Source: Oscillospiraceae bacterium (GTDB lineage Bacteria > Bacillota > Clostridia > Oscillospirales > Acutalibacteraceae). From it: a DNA stretch of 61,812 bases. Numbering within the stretch: the first letter of the stretch is position 1; the number at the start of each line of letters is the position of its first letter. Under the pieces are notes generated by a model. That model searched no databases, was not told where the DNA came from, and worked only from the letters and a program-made list of their open reading frames with translations. Both the position numbers and the translations under genes were made by a program. Shown in pieces: positions 7,699 through 16,290 of this stretch. The stretch spans positions 1 to 61,812 of the forward strand of contig CACXOM010000007.1 in NCBI GenBank assembly GCA_902769255.1, given 5' to 3'.

Positions 7699-8736
7699 TC
7701 AACGCTCGTTATCGTTCATAACTGCATAGTAAGTGATTGTTTGTTCGCCTTTTTGAAGTTTAATGTAACCGCGACCTACAAAATCTCTTGCAATGTTTGC
7801 CGATTTGATGTTTGTAAGTGAACCTGCGATAACACCTTCAGTTTCGGCTTGCTCGTTGTTTGAGAAGTAACCTGAAACAGGTAAGTCAACTTTTGTTGGT
7901 GAATCAAAAGTTAATTCTTCACCGCCGAGTGTGTCAACAGGAGCAATTAAAGTACCTTTTGTTACTGTGTAACCTCTTGCTGTAGCTTCAGAAATTAAGT
8001 CTGTATCAAGTGATGTGAAGTAACGAATACCGTTGTGAACACCAACTCTAAGACCAGCACCTGAAACCATTGTACCTGCTACTGTGTAGTAATAAACTTT
8101 TACAGATTTGATGTAAAGTTCAGTACAATCGGTTGGTTGTGGGTATAAATAGAGATAGTTATAACCATTACCCCAAGCATCAACAAAGTTTTTTGCAGGA
8201 GAATCTTTTTCTGATGAACTGTTATATTTGTTTAATGCGTTAAGATGTGCTACAAATGTGTAGTCTCTATCTGAACGAACTGTGAATGTGTCACCTCTTG
8301 GTGAAAGAAGTGCATAGTCATTTTTGTTAAGGTTCTGTTCAGGGTTTCTCATTTGTTGATTAACATAAGCATTTGTTGACATATAAGGTTTTAAATTGAT
8401 GTCTGCGTTAGCTGAGAAAGTGTATTCGATTTTTGAAACAAATACGTTAGAAAGTTGTGATTGGAGGTCAGCGTAAACAGCATTTTCAATGTTGATTGCA
8501 AAACCTTTGTCTTGCGCATTGATTTTTGAACCGAAGGTGATTTTTCCAATGTAATCATCTTGGTCTCCACCTACTGAGTAGCTTGCGTTTGCATAGCTGA
8601 AGTAAGTTGCATTTTGATAATAAAGTTGGTCACCGGTTAATGAAACATATTCGGTTGGGGTAGCGCTTACATTTGTGCCTACCATTAGCGTAACTGCCAT
8701 TGCTAATGATAATACGATTGATACAATCTTTTTCAT
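7699..8736 (-). CDS. Secreted protein with the shared C-terminal domain, cut by a TGA
   Basis: A 345-aa exported protein: signal peptide (residues 1 to about 25, MKKIVSIVLSLAMAVTLMVG...), a roughly 200-aa unrecognised beta-rich region, and from about residue 225 the C-terminal domain common to five proteins here (GAGLRVGVHNGIRYFTSLDT ... GTLIAP ... GVIAGSLTNIKSANIARDF). An in-frame TGA removes the last 32 residues of that domain. GAGAGG precedes the ATG. No catalytic domain was recognised, so a glycan-binding or surface role is likelier than an enzyme. Full length would be 378 aa. Confidence 0.75.
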   Translation of the reverse strand: MKKIVSIVLSLAMAVTLMVGTNVSATPTEYVSLTGDQLYYQNATYFSYANASYSVGGDQDDYIGKITFGSKINAQDKGFAINIENAVYADLQSQLSNVFVSKIEYTFSANADINLKPYMSTNAYVNQQMRNPEQNLNKNDYALLSPRGDTFTVRSDRDYTFVAHLNALNKYNSSSEKDSPAKNFVDAWGNGYNYLYLYPQPTDCTELYIKSVKVYYYTVAGTMVSGAGLRVGVHNGIRYFTSLDTDLISEATARGYTVTKGTLIAPVDTLGGEELTFDSPTKVDLPVSGYFSNNEQAETEGVIAGSLTNIKSANIARDFVGRGYIKLQKGEQTITYYAVMNDNER

Positions 8737-8938
8737 TTTTAAAAAACCTCTCTTCAGAATTTTTGTTGCTATAAAACAACTAACAGAATTATAACAAAAT
8801 AGATTTGCATTGTCAGTTCAAAAATCAAACGATTTTTATTTAAAAATCGTAAAATTTGATAGCAATTTGATAAAATCTTGATAAAACTTTGATATTCCCC
8901 AAAAAATTCAAAAAAATTATATGAAAATATAGACCAAA

Positions 8939-8990
8939 AGCCGTCCCTGTCAAGGGAAGGAGGACCACGCTTGCGTGGTGGAAGGGTTGA
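8939..8990 (-). repeat. Family C repeat copy 2
   Basis: CCGTCCCTGTCAAGGGAAGG, then ACCACGC-TTGCGTGGT hairpin, then GGAAGGGTTG. It matches 38045-38090 directly and 7324-7375 inverted. It sits upstream of the secreted gene ending at 7699. Confidence 0.65.
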
Positions 8991-9014
8991 AAGTTTTGCT
9001 GAAATTATATAATT

Positions 9015-9048
9015 CTGCAAAACGGCGGCACCAAGGCACCGCCCTACA
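9015..9048 (-). repeat. Family A repeat copy 4 (inverted)
   Basis: Exact reverse complement of the core of the copy at 7131-7164. Confidence 0.7.
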
Positions 9049-9074
9049 AAGTTCTTATATGTTTATATCAAACC

Positions 9075-9149
9075 AAAAAAGCCTTCTCCTTGAGGGGAAG
9101 GTGGGTTTTGTGAAACAAAACTCGGATGAGGTGTAAAGTTTGCACAAAA
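9075..9149 (+). repeat. Family B repeat copy 3
   Basis: GCCTTCTCCTTGAGGGGAAG palindrome, GTGGGTTTTG...CAAAACTC, then GGATGAGGTGTAAAGTTTG. Differs from the 7044 copy at only a few positions. Confidence 0.7.
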
Positions 9150-9150
9150 C

Positions 9151-9186
9151 AAAAAACGGCAGAGACTATGCCCCCACCGTTTTTTA
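9151..9186. terminator. Possible terminator for the minus-strand secreted gene
   Basis: AAAAAACGG ... CCGTTTTTT, with an imperfect inner stem, just after the stop codon of the gene at 9202. Weak but correctly placed. Confidence 0.35.
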
Positions 9187-9201
9187 AAATCATTTTAATA
9201 A

Positions 9202-10949
9202 TTATTCTGCTGTGTAATTTGCCCAATAATTTACCAAATCTTTTTGTGCGTCTGTCAATGCGTTGTAGAAATTATTGTCAAGAATTGCCGCTGCCGCAAG
9301 TGTTTTTAACGAGCGACCTGTGGTTTGCTGAACAGAATAATAAGTTTTTGAGCCGTAGTCTTTTGTAAGAGTTACATAACCGCGACCTACAAAATCTCTT
9401 GCAATGTTTTTGGTTTTAATATTTGCAATCGAGCCTGCAATTTTGCCCGAAATTCCGTAATAATAACCGTTTGTCGGAACATTGCCTGCACCCGAATCAA
9501 GCGTTAATTCGCCATAAGTAAGCGGAGCGATTAAAGTGCCCATTGTTACTGTGTAACCGTCAGCTTCAGCTTCTGCGATTAAATCAGTATCAACGTTTGT
9601 AATAAATCTAATACCGTTTACATTACCGATACGAAGTTGTGCAGCTTCCATAGTTGTTCCTGCGATGTTTTCATAAGGGTCAACATCAGGCGATACATAA
9701 TCGGCTGTTTTTGTAAACTCAATTGAGTTCAAATATAACGAACCTGTGCTTGTGGTTGTAATTGTTATTGTAAATGTAGAAGTTTCGGTAATTGTAATTT
9801 CGCTTAACGGGAATCTCATATTAGTACCGGTAGTACCACTCAAATTTGAAGTGTTAAGTGCATTTGCAACACGAGTGCCGTTAATGTCTACATTAATTGA
9901 TGCTCTGCCATTATAAGCCCTTGCATAAATAGCGGTTGAATAAACACCTGGGTCAATGGTTATTTTAGAAGTGAATGTTGCCGAAGCGCCGGACGCTAAA
10001 CCTGTACCCTCAAAATAAGTGCCGTCACCTGCGTGAGCGGTGTTGAAATTACCGCAAGAAGTGTTATCTAAAGTAAAGTTGTCAGAATATAAATTCCATT
10101 TATAAACAACAGGTGTAGTAAATACAGTACCCGCAGACGCAGGAGAAGTGAACAAATCAACCGTTTCTCTGTATCTTGCATAGAATGTGTATTCTGTATT
10201 GGCAGTAAGACCTGTAAATGTAGTACTTCCTTGCCAAGTAACGCCGTCTTTACTATATTGGCAATTATCAGCAATAGCGTTAAGTGTTACCGATGTTGAG
10301 GTTGCGCTTGCAACTGTAGGTGCAGGTGGAGCCTCTTGTGGTTGTCTGTTTGCCGAATATTCATCATACCAAAGTGTGAAATTATCAATATAAACTATTT
10401 TGTTGCCTGAAGCACATTTTCTAACAACAAAGTTAGTTAAATTGTAGTCATCTAATAAAGCGGATTGAGTAGAAAGGTCTAACTCCATAGTCTGCCAAGA
10501 CTGTGTAACATTTGTCGGCTGTGGTAAATAATAAGATGTACCCGAAGAGTTTCTCAAAGCAAAACCGGGCATATCAGATTTACCTAAAGCACCTGTTGAA
10601 CTTGAATTATACGCTTTAACATCAAATGTGATTTTTGTAGGAACGCCTGCAACATTCATCATATCAGCAGGAACTTTGAAACCTACATTGGTTAAATCGC
10701 CGTAACCGCCAAATTTTAAAACTTTGCCGTGAGCCGAGTCGCCCTCGCCCTCGGAGTCGGTTAAATCGACAATTTCGATTGTATAACGACCGTCACCTTT
10801 GTTTTTGTTAGTCCAATCAGATGGTTTTGAACCGTCATCAAATGTATAAATCAAATTGCTTAATGTATCGGCAGATGCGATTATTGCCACCATAGATACC
10901 ATTGTTGCCAGCAAACAAAGCGATAACAAAACTGAAATTATTTTTTCAT
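9202..10949 (-). CDS. Secreted multi-module carbohydrate-binding-like protein, frameshifted at codon 3
   Basis: About 580 aa when read through one shift. Order: signal peptide; a beta-sandwich module (about 30-195) starting YTFDDGSKPSDW and ending IVYIDNFTLWYDE, as in CBM families; an Fn3-like module (about 200-275, SVTLNAIADNCQYSKDGVTW); a second beta-sandwich module (about 280-415); and the shared C-terminal domain. No catalytic domain. The ATG at 10949-10947 has an ideal AAGGAGAG site, but the six A's after it give M-K-K-stop; seven A's would give M-K-K-I-I-S-V-L-L-S, a normal signal peptide. Without correction, only a TTG at 10929 inside the signal peptide could start it. Confidence 0.75.
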
Positions 10950-11006
10950 TTTTGTTCTCTCCTTAATGAGTAATTTTTTTCATACATTAATATATAATGT
11001 ATGTTT

Positions 11007-11035
11007 ATTATAAATTAAAAACGATGATTTGTTAA
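11007..11035 (-). promoter_or_regulatory. Promoter for the secreted gene at 9202-10949
   Basis: Minus strand TTAACA, 17 bases, TATAAT. No AraC-type direct repeats with 22-bp spacing are present here, unlike the genes at 24.8-30.7 kb. Confidence 0.5.
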
Positions 11036-11074
11036 TAAATTGGCAAAATTATTTACAAAATTGCTTAAAATTTA

Positions 11075-11103
11075 TTGACTTTGCATAAATTTGGGATTAT
11101 AAT
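11075..11103 (+). promoter_or_regulatory. Promoter for the beta-CASP nuclease
   Basis: TTGACT, 17 bases, TATAAT, about 35 bp before the ATG. Confidence 0.65.
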
Positions 11104-11137
11104 TTTAGTAGAAATAATTAAACGGAGAAAAAAGTTT

Positions 11138-12733
11138 ATGAAAATAGAATTTTTAGGAGCGGCAAGAGAAGTTACCGGTTCTTGCACATTGCTTGAATTC
11201 GGAAAAAGAAAAGTTTTGGTTGATTTTGGTATGGAGCAGGGGGCTGATACTTATGAAAACACGCCTTTGCCAATATCGCCGAGCGATATTGACTGTGTTC
11301 TTTTAACTCACGCTCACATTGACCATTCGGGCAAGTTGCCTACATTGGTTGCAGGCGGTTTTAAAGGCAAAATTTATGCAACAAGCGCAACGGTTAAACT
11401 TTGCAACATTATGTTGCTTGATTCTGCTCACATTCAAGAGCAAGAGGCTTTTTGGCGCAATAAGCGTGCGAAAAGAAGCGGTGCAAAAGAGTATATTCCG
11501 CTTTATACTGTTGATGATGTGCAAAAAACTTTGCCACATTTTGAAAATTGCGATTATGACACCGAATATAAAATTTTTGACGATTTTAAAGTAAAATTTA
11601 TCGATGCAGGCCACCTTTTAGGCTCGGCGAGCATTGAAATAACATTTTTTGAAGACGGCGAGGAGCATATTTTGCTGTTTTCGGGCGATGTCGGCAATGT
11701 TGACAGACCTTTGATTAAAGACCCCACTTTGCCAAGTAAAGCGGAATTTGTTGTAATTGAAAGCACCTACGGCAACCGACTTCACGAAATGAGGGAGGAT
11801 TACACCGAGCAATTAGTCGCTATTATTGACGACACTATGGCAAGGGGCGGTAATTTAATTATTCCTTCGTTTGCGGTTGGCAGAACGCAAGAGCTTTTAT
11901 ATTTACTTCATTTTATTAAAAAAGAAAAACTTACAAAATATGATTTTCCTGTTTATGTCGACAGTCCGCTTTGCGTTGAGGCAACAGAAATTTATTCCGA
12001 TAGAGCTGATTTAATGGAGTTTTATGACAGCGAAACACTTGAATATATTAACAACGGCGAAAACATTTTGAGTTTTAACGGATTGAAATTCGCCAAAACA
12101 AGCGAAGAATCTATGGCGATTAATACCGATTCTACCCCGAAAATTATTATTTCGGCGAGCGGAATGTGCGAGGCAGGCAGAATAAGGCACCATTTAAAAC
12201 ACAATCTTTGGCGTGAAGATTCGACAATTTTGTTTGTAGGCTATCAGGCTGTCGGCACTTTGGGCAGAAAGATAAAAGAGGGCGCAAGCGAGGTTAAAAT
12301 TTTCGGCGAGAAAATTCAGGTCAGGGCGAAAATCGCCACAATAAAAGGTATTAGCGGACACGCCGACCAAGACCTTTTGCTAAAATGGCTTAAAAATATT
12401 AAAACACCAATAAGAACGGTTTTTGTAAATCACGGCAGCGAAATTTCGGCTGAAGATTTTGCCGATAAAGTTTTTGATGAAATAGGCGTTCAGGCGGTTG
12501 TGCCTTACAACGGCGGTATTTATGATTTGCTGGGCGATAAATGCTTGGCGATTGGCAACACAATTAAAATTGAGAAAAAAGCGTATGTTAAGCCTTCAAG
12601 TGCTTATGAAAGGCTTTTGCTTGCAGGCAGAAGGCTTATGTCGGTCATTGAGAAAAACAAGCAGGGCGCTAATAAAGATTTAGCCAAGCTCACCGATAAA
12701 ATCAACGAACTTTGTAATAAATGGGACAGATAA
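11138..12733 (+). CDS. Beta-CASP metallo-beta-lactamase-fold RNase
   Basis: 531 aa, resembling the CPSF73-like RNA-processing nucleases. The zinc-binding motif is THAHIDHSG (about residues 56-64), followed by FSGDVG and ESTYGNR. The beta-CASP region carries SASGMCEAGRIRHHL, and the closing motif is GISGHADQDLL. Expected to cleave RNA in the cytoplasm with two zinc ions. It differs from RNase J, which is longer and has other flanking domains. ATG 11138 is chosen because GGAG lies ten bases upstream; longer in-frame versions run into the promoter. A strong terminator follows. Confidence 0.88.
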   Translation: MKIEFLGAAREVTGSCTLLEFGKRKVLVDFGMEQGADTYENTPLPISPSDIDCVLLTHAHIDHSGKLPTLVAGGFKGKIYATSATVKLCNIMLLDSAHIQEQEAFWRNKRAKRSGAKEYIPLYTVDDVQKTLPHFENCDYDTEYKIFDDFKVKFIDAGHLLGSASIEITFFEDGEEHILLFSGDVGNVDRPLIKDPTLPSKAEFVVIESTYGNRLHEMREDYTEQLVAIIDDTMARGGNLIIPSFAVGRTQELLYLLHFIKKEKLTKYDFPVYVDSPLCVEATEIYSDRADLMEFYDSETLEYINNGENILSFNGLKFAKTSEESMAINTDSTPKIIISASGMCEAGRIRHHLKHNLWREDSTILFVGYQAVGTLGRKIKEGASEVKIFGEKIQVRAKIATIKGISGHADQDLLLKWLKNIKTPIRTVFVNHGSEISAEDFADKVFDEIGVQAVVPYNGGIYDLLGDKCLAIGNTIKIEKKAYVKPSSAYERLLLAGRRLMSVIEKNKQGANKDLAKLTDKINELCNKWDR

Positions 12734-12767
12734 AAAATGAGCGACTGTTTTTAGTCGCTCATTTTTT
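12732..12767 (+). terminator. Terminator after the beta-CASP gene
   Basis: Fifteen-base-pair stem AAAAAATGAGCGACT/AGTCGCTCATTTTTT with a six-base loop. Confidence 0.9.
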
Positions 12768-12863
12768 GTTTACATTTTTTAACATTTTATTTAAAAAAAT
12801 GAAAAGACAAATTAAAGGTATGCTTTTATAATAAATTCATCAAAATGAACGGAGATGAATTCT

Positions 12864-13274
12864 ATGAAGACATTATTTCAAGGTTTAATAAGAGCAAAGT
12901 TTAGAACCGTTCTTAACGCTCTTATTATTCTATTAGTTACTATTTCGGTTGGGATTGTTTTGGCAATGCCTTTTAATTTTGACGATAAAAAAGATTTTAG
13001 AGATGCTAAAACTTCAACCACCCAATCAACGCAATCAGAAAATTCAAAAAGTGAGCAAACAGAAAGTTCTGATAGTAAAAACGAAAATATTCCGCAAAAA
13101 CCAATGCAAAACCCTCAAAACAATGGTTTTAGCACCGCAAAAATAATCGTGCTTTCAGGAATTGCGATTGTAGGTGCGCTTTTACTTGTTTTAGTAAACT
13201 TTATAAGTACCAATCGCAGAAAAGAAGAAATTGCAAAAATTCACGCAAACGGTATTTCTATGGGAGATATTTAA
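12864..13274 (+). CDS. N-terminal part of a reduced FtsX/MacB-like permease (frameshifted)
   Basis: 136 aa: an N-terminal segment typical of MacB permeases (KTLFQGLIRAKFRTVLNALI), a membrane helix, then, where MacB has a large extracellular domain, only a Ser/Gln/Lys-rich linker of about 60 residues. A second helix is followed by STNRRKEEIAKIHANGISM, a MacB/FtsX landmark. The frame stops at GGA GAT ATT TAA; the missing rest continues one base out of phase in the next open frame. ATG 12864 has GGAG nine bases upstream; ATG 12855 is too close to it. First gene of the ABC export operon. Confidence 0.65.
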   Translation: MKTLFQGLIRAKFRTVLNALIILLVTISVGIVLAMPFNFDDKKDFRDAKTSTTQSTQSENSKSEQTESSDSKNENIPQKPMQNPQNNGFSTAKIIVLSGIAIVGALLLVLVNFISTNRRKEEIAKIHANGISMGDI

Positions 13275-13647
13275 AAGCAGTTTTTTTAAAGAGGCACTTT
13301 TAACTGTTTTATTTGTAGGTATAATCGGTTCTGCGGCAGCAACATTTGTTTCCCGCCCTATTGCAAATGCGGTATTCAAAAACGAACCGAATTTTTCACA
13401 ATCCGATGATTTTAATGATGAAGATTTAACACCGCCGGCATTTGATGGTGCAAATGATAATAAGAATTCAGGCAACTTCACACCGCCGACTTTTGATAAA
13501 AAAAGTGATTTTCGCGGTAATAATTTCTTATTAATTGCATTAACTTCATTAGGTTACACAGTAGTTTTGTCTGTAGTTTCAGGCGTTTTCTGCGGATTGC
13601 CGATTAAAAAAGGCAAAAAAGGAACGGAGATTCAGAATGAGCAGTAA
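13231..13647 (+). CDS. C-terminal part of the reduced FtsX/MacB-like permease
   Basis: Meaningful sequence begins near 13275, immediately after the stop of the preceding frame: KSSFFKEALLTVLFVGIIGSA (third helix), a polar linker (FSQSDDFNDEDLTPPAFDG), and a fourth helix (LLIALTSLGYTVVLSVVSG). Removing one T from the ATTT at about 13270-13273 joins both frames into one protein of about 260 aa with four helices. The stop codon overlaps the ATG of the downstream adaptor gene, so the two are translationally coupled. The first residues of this frame are an artefact of the overlap. Confidence 0.6.
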   Translation: MQKFTQTVFLWEIFKSSFFKEALLTVLFVGIIGSAAATFVSRPIANAVFKNEPNFSQSDDFNDEDLTPPAFDGANDNKNSGNFTPPTFDKKSDFRGNNFLLIALTSLGYTVVLSVVSGVFCGLPIKKGKKGTEIQNEQ

Positions 13648-15574
13648 GGATATTTACAGTTCTTTAGAAAAAGAGCCAAAAACAAAAGTTAAGAAAAAAG
13701 GATTTATTAAAAGGCATAAGGTTTTTAGTGTGATAATTGCGCTTATACTTGTTGCGACAATAGTTTTTGGTGTTCTTTTTTCTATGGGTGTTTTTTCCGA
13801 TAAAAAAAGCGGTTATTCATATATAAGAACAACAACACTTTCAAAGGGCAATTTAGAAGACAGCATTTCTTCAACAGGAACAATCGAAAGTGCAAAAACT
13901 TCAAATGTTACGACCTCTCTTAACTATACGGTAAAATCAATTGCGGTAGCAGTTGGCGACAGCGTTAAAAAAGGCGATGTTATTTGTACTCTTGATACAA
14001 AGGAATTAGAAGAGCAAATTGCAACCGAAAGAAAGAATATTTCAAAAGCGGTAAAAAGTGCTCAAACTTCATATAACAGTTCAAAATCAAGTTATGATTC
14101 CGCTGTTAGTAATTTAAATTCTTATAAATCAACTTTAAATTCGGCGAAAAGTGATTATAATTCGGCGAAGACGCCTTATTTAACTGCTAAAAGCGCTATT
14201 TCTTCGGCTCAAAAGGCTTATAATAAAGCGCTTAGCAATTATAATATCGCCGGCTCGAATTTAGTCGTTGCGCAAAACAATTATAATAAGGCTGTTTCAA
14301 ATAATAAAGGTGTTGTGTCAGCGGCTAAAAAGTATATTCAGGCAATTCAGGATTTGTATGGCAAATGCTCGGTAGGAAGTGTAGATATTTCTGATTCTTC
14401 TGCTTCGTCAACTTCAAATCAATCTGATTCAAACAATAAAGGTTTTAATTCGCAGTCGACAAATAATATTTCCGCAAGCAGTTCAAATACTGTTGCGGTT
14501 AATCAAACGGCAGATGATATGTGTTTAAGCGTTCAAAAAAAGGTTTATTCTTTAACAAACACAACCGTTCCAATTTCAAGCGGTAGTAATACACTTTATA
14601 AATTAGGTCAAAAAGCAGCCGCTTTACAAGAGGCAAAAACGACTTCTAATTATCAAAATCTTGAATCAGCCTATACAACTGCAAAATCAACTTATGAAAA
14701 TGCAAAGCAAACTAATTCGCAGTATGAAGATGCCGTAAAACAAGCAAAATCACAATTAAATCAGGCAAGCGACCAATTGCAAGAGGCGCAAAGCAGTGAT
14801 ACTTTGGATGAACTTGAAAGTCAGATTGATGATTGCACAATTAAAGCAAATCAATCGGGCACAATAGTTTCGCTAAATGCAACAGTTGGCTCAGCCGCAG
14901 GCGGTTCGAATTCTGGCACTGCAATGGGCTCAAACTCATCATCGCAATCAGCGGTTGCGACTATTAGCGATTTGAATAAACTAAAGGTAAGCATTACAAT
15001 TAGCGAAGCAGATATAAATAACGCTAAATTGGGATTAAGTTGTTATATCACAAGTGATGCTACCGATGCAACATATAATGGTACACTTTCACAAATTGAC
15101 CCGATTGCCAACGAAGAGGGGTCATTTGGGGCAGAAGTTACTATTGATGATAAAACCTCCGGATTATCAATAGGAATGAACGCTTCTGTTGAGATTGTTG
15201 TAAGCAGTACCGATAATGTTTTCTTTGTACCGATTGACGCGGTTGGCAAAGATGATAAGGGTAAATTTGTTTACAGAAAAACAGGTGGTTCGGGTACCGA
15301 TATGACCTTTGAAAAGGTTTATGTAACAACAGGTGAAAAAAACGATTATTATATCGAGATTTCTTCTAAAAAATTAGCCGAGGGAGATATTGTTCGTTCT
15401 TCATCTAACTTATCTGAGGGAATAGAAACAACAGGTGAAACAGCAGATAATTCAGAAAACTCGAATTTCTCAATGTTTGGCGGTAATATGTCAGGTGGCG
15501 GAAATATGCCGAGTGGTTTTTCAAATAATAAATCTTCCGGCAATATGTCAAGTCCGCCAAGTGGAGGACGATAA
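13637..15574 (+). CDS. MacA/HlyD-family efflux adaptor (YknX-like)
   Basis: 645 aa membrane-fusion protein that would connect an ABC permease to the cell envelope. One membrane helix at about 32-52; lipoyl/barrel half NVTTSLNYTVKSIAVAVGDSVKKGD; a long Ser/Asn/Ala-rich coiled coil (about 125-390) broken by a Ser/Asn-rich stretch near 250-290; then the second barrel half, DCTIKANQSGTIVSLNATVG, and a beta domain with VEIVVSSTDNVFFVP. The tail is unusually Met/Gly/Ser-rich (MFGGNMSGGGNM...). Start overlaps the stop of the preceding gene. The operon order, small membrane protein, adaptor, ATPase, permease, recalls yknWXYZ of Bacillus. Confidence 0.82.
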   Translation: MSSKDIYSSLEKEPKTKVKKKGFIKRHKVFSVIIALILVATIVFGVLFSMGVFSDKKSGYSYIRTTTLSKGNLEDSISSTGTIESAKTSNVTTSLNYTVKSIAVAVGDSVKKGDVICTLDTKELEEQIATERKNISKAVKSAQTSYNSSKSSYDSAVSNLNSYKSTLNSAKSDYNSAKTPYLTAKSAISSAQKAYNKALSNYNIAGSNLVVAQNNYNKAVSNNKGVVSAAKKYIQAIQDLYGKCSVGSVDISDSSASSTSNQSDSNNKGFNSQSTNNISASSSNTVAVNQTADDMCLSVQKKVYSLTNTTVPISSGSNTLYKLGQKAAALQEAKTTSNYQNLESAYTTAKSTYENAKQTNSQYEDAVKQAKSQLNQASDQLQEAQSSDTLDELESQIDDCTIKANQSGTIVSLNATVGSAAGGSNSGTAMGSNSSSQSAVATISDLNKLKVSITISEADINNAKLGLSCYITSDATDATYNGTLSQIDPIANEEGSFGAEVTIDDKTSGLSIGMNASVEIVVSSTDNVFFVPIDAVGKDDKGKFVYRKTGGSGTDMTFEKVYVTTGEKNDYYIEISSKKLAEGDIVRSSSNLSEGIETTGETADNSENSNFSMFGGNMSGGGNMPSGFSNNKSSGNMSSPPSGGR

Positions 15575-15576
15575 TA

Positions 15577-16290
15577 ATGTGCAAAAAAATTATTAGTCTT
15601 AAAGGTATAAAGAAGAGATTTTTTATTGGAAAGCCCAACGAACTTGAAGTACTTCACGGCATTGATTTTGAGGTAAATGAAGGTGAGTTTGTTGCTGTTG
15701 TTGGCGAGTCAGGTAGCGGAAAATCAACGCTTATGAATATAATCGGTGTTTTAGACAGACAAACCGATGGCGAATATATACTTGACGGAATTGATGTTTC
15801 AAAGGCAAATGATAAAAAACTTTCGGAGATTCGCAATAAAAAAGTTGGTTTTGTTTTTCAAACCTTTAATCTGATAGGCAGACAGTCGGCGCTGAAAAAT
15901 GTTGAGTTGCCTATGCTTTATAACGGCTTTAATAAAAAAGAACGCACAAAAAGGGCAGAAGAACTGCTTGAAATGGTTAATATGCAAGACAGAATGAAAC
16001 ATAAGCCAAATGAACTTTCAGGCGGACAAAAACAAAGGGTTTCTATTGCGAGAGCAATCGCAAACGACCCCGCGGTTATTCTTGCCGATGAGCCTACCGG
16101 CGCACTTGATTCGCAAACCAGCCGTAATGTTATGGATATTTTTCATCGTCTGCACAAAGAACAGCATAAAACAATAGTTTTGATTACTCATAATAAAGAA
16201 CTTGCCGAAGAGTGCGACAGAGTTATTACACTAAAAGACGGTATGATTATAAATGAGAGCAAAGGGGGAAAGAGAAATGGCGTTTCTTGA
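15577..16290 (+). CDS. ABC transporter ATPase (MacB/LolD/YknY type)
   Basis: 237-aa ATPase with Walker A GESGSGKST (about 46-54), Q-loop FVFQTFNLI, signature LSGGQKQRVSIARA, Walker B VILADEPTGALD and switch His in VLITHN. Powers the adjacent permease. GGAGG in the end of the adaptor gene serves as its ribosome binding site, and its last codons overlap the permease start by 14 bp. Confidence 0.93.
   Translation: MCKKIISLKGIKKRFFIGKPNELEVLHGIDFEVNEGEFVAVVGESGSGKSTLMNIIGVLDRQTDGEYILDGIDVSKANDKKLSEIRNKKVGFVFQTFNLIGRQSALKNVELPMLYNGFNKKERTKRAEELLEMVNMQDRMKHKPNELSGGQKQRVSIARAIANDPAVILADEPTGALDSQTSRNVMDIFHRLHKEQHKTIVLITHNKELAEECDRVITLKDGMIINESKGGKRNGVS

Noticed and set aside
7699-7701. TGA as a sense codon (recoding or selenocysteine)
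   Set aside because: Several intact genes here end in TGA (for example the GH30 gene at 4843-4845 and the frame ending 46313-46315). The paralogues have Ser, not Cys, at the site, and no selenocysteine-type hairpin was noticed. A point change or error is simpler.
10970-11060. AraC-type operator upstream of the secreted gene at 9202
   Set aside because: ATTTTG-containing repeats are present but 12 bp apart, not 22, and do not abut the -35 box.
13260-13290. Programmed +1 frameshift in the reduced permease gene
   Set aside because: ATT followed by TAA superficially recalls the prfB arrangement, but slipping from ATT to TTT re-pairs badly, no upstream Shine-Dalgarno-like stimulator stands out, and similar breaks occur in unrelated genes nearby.
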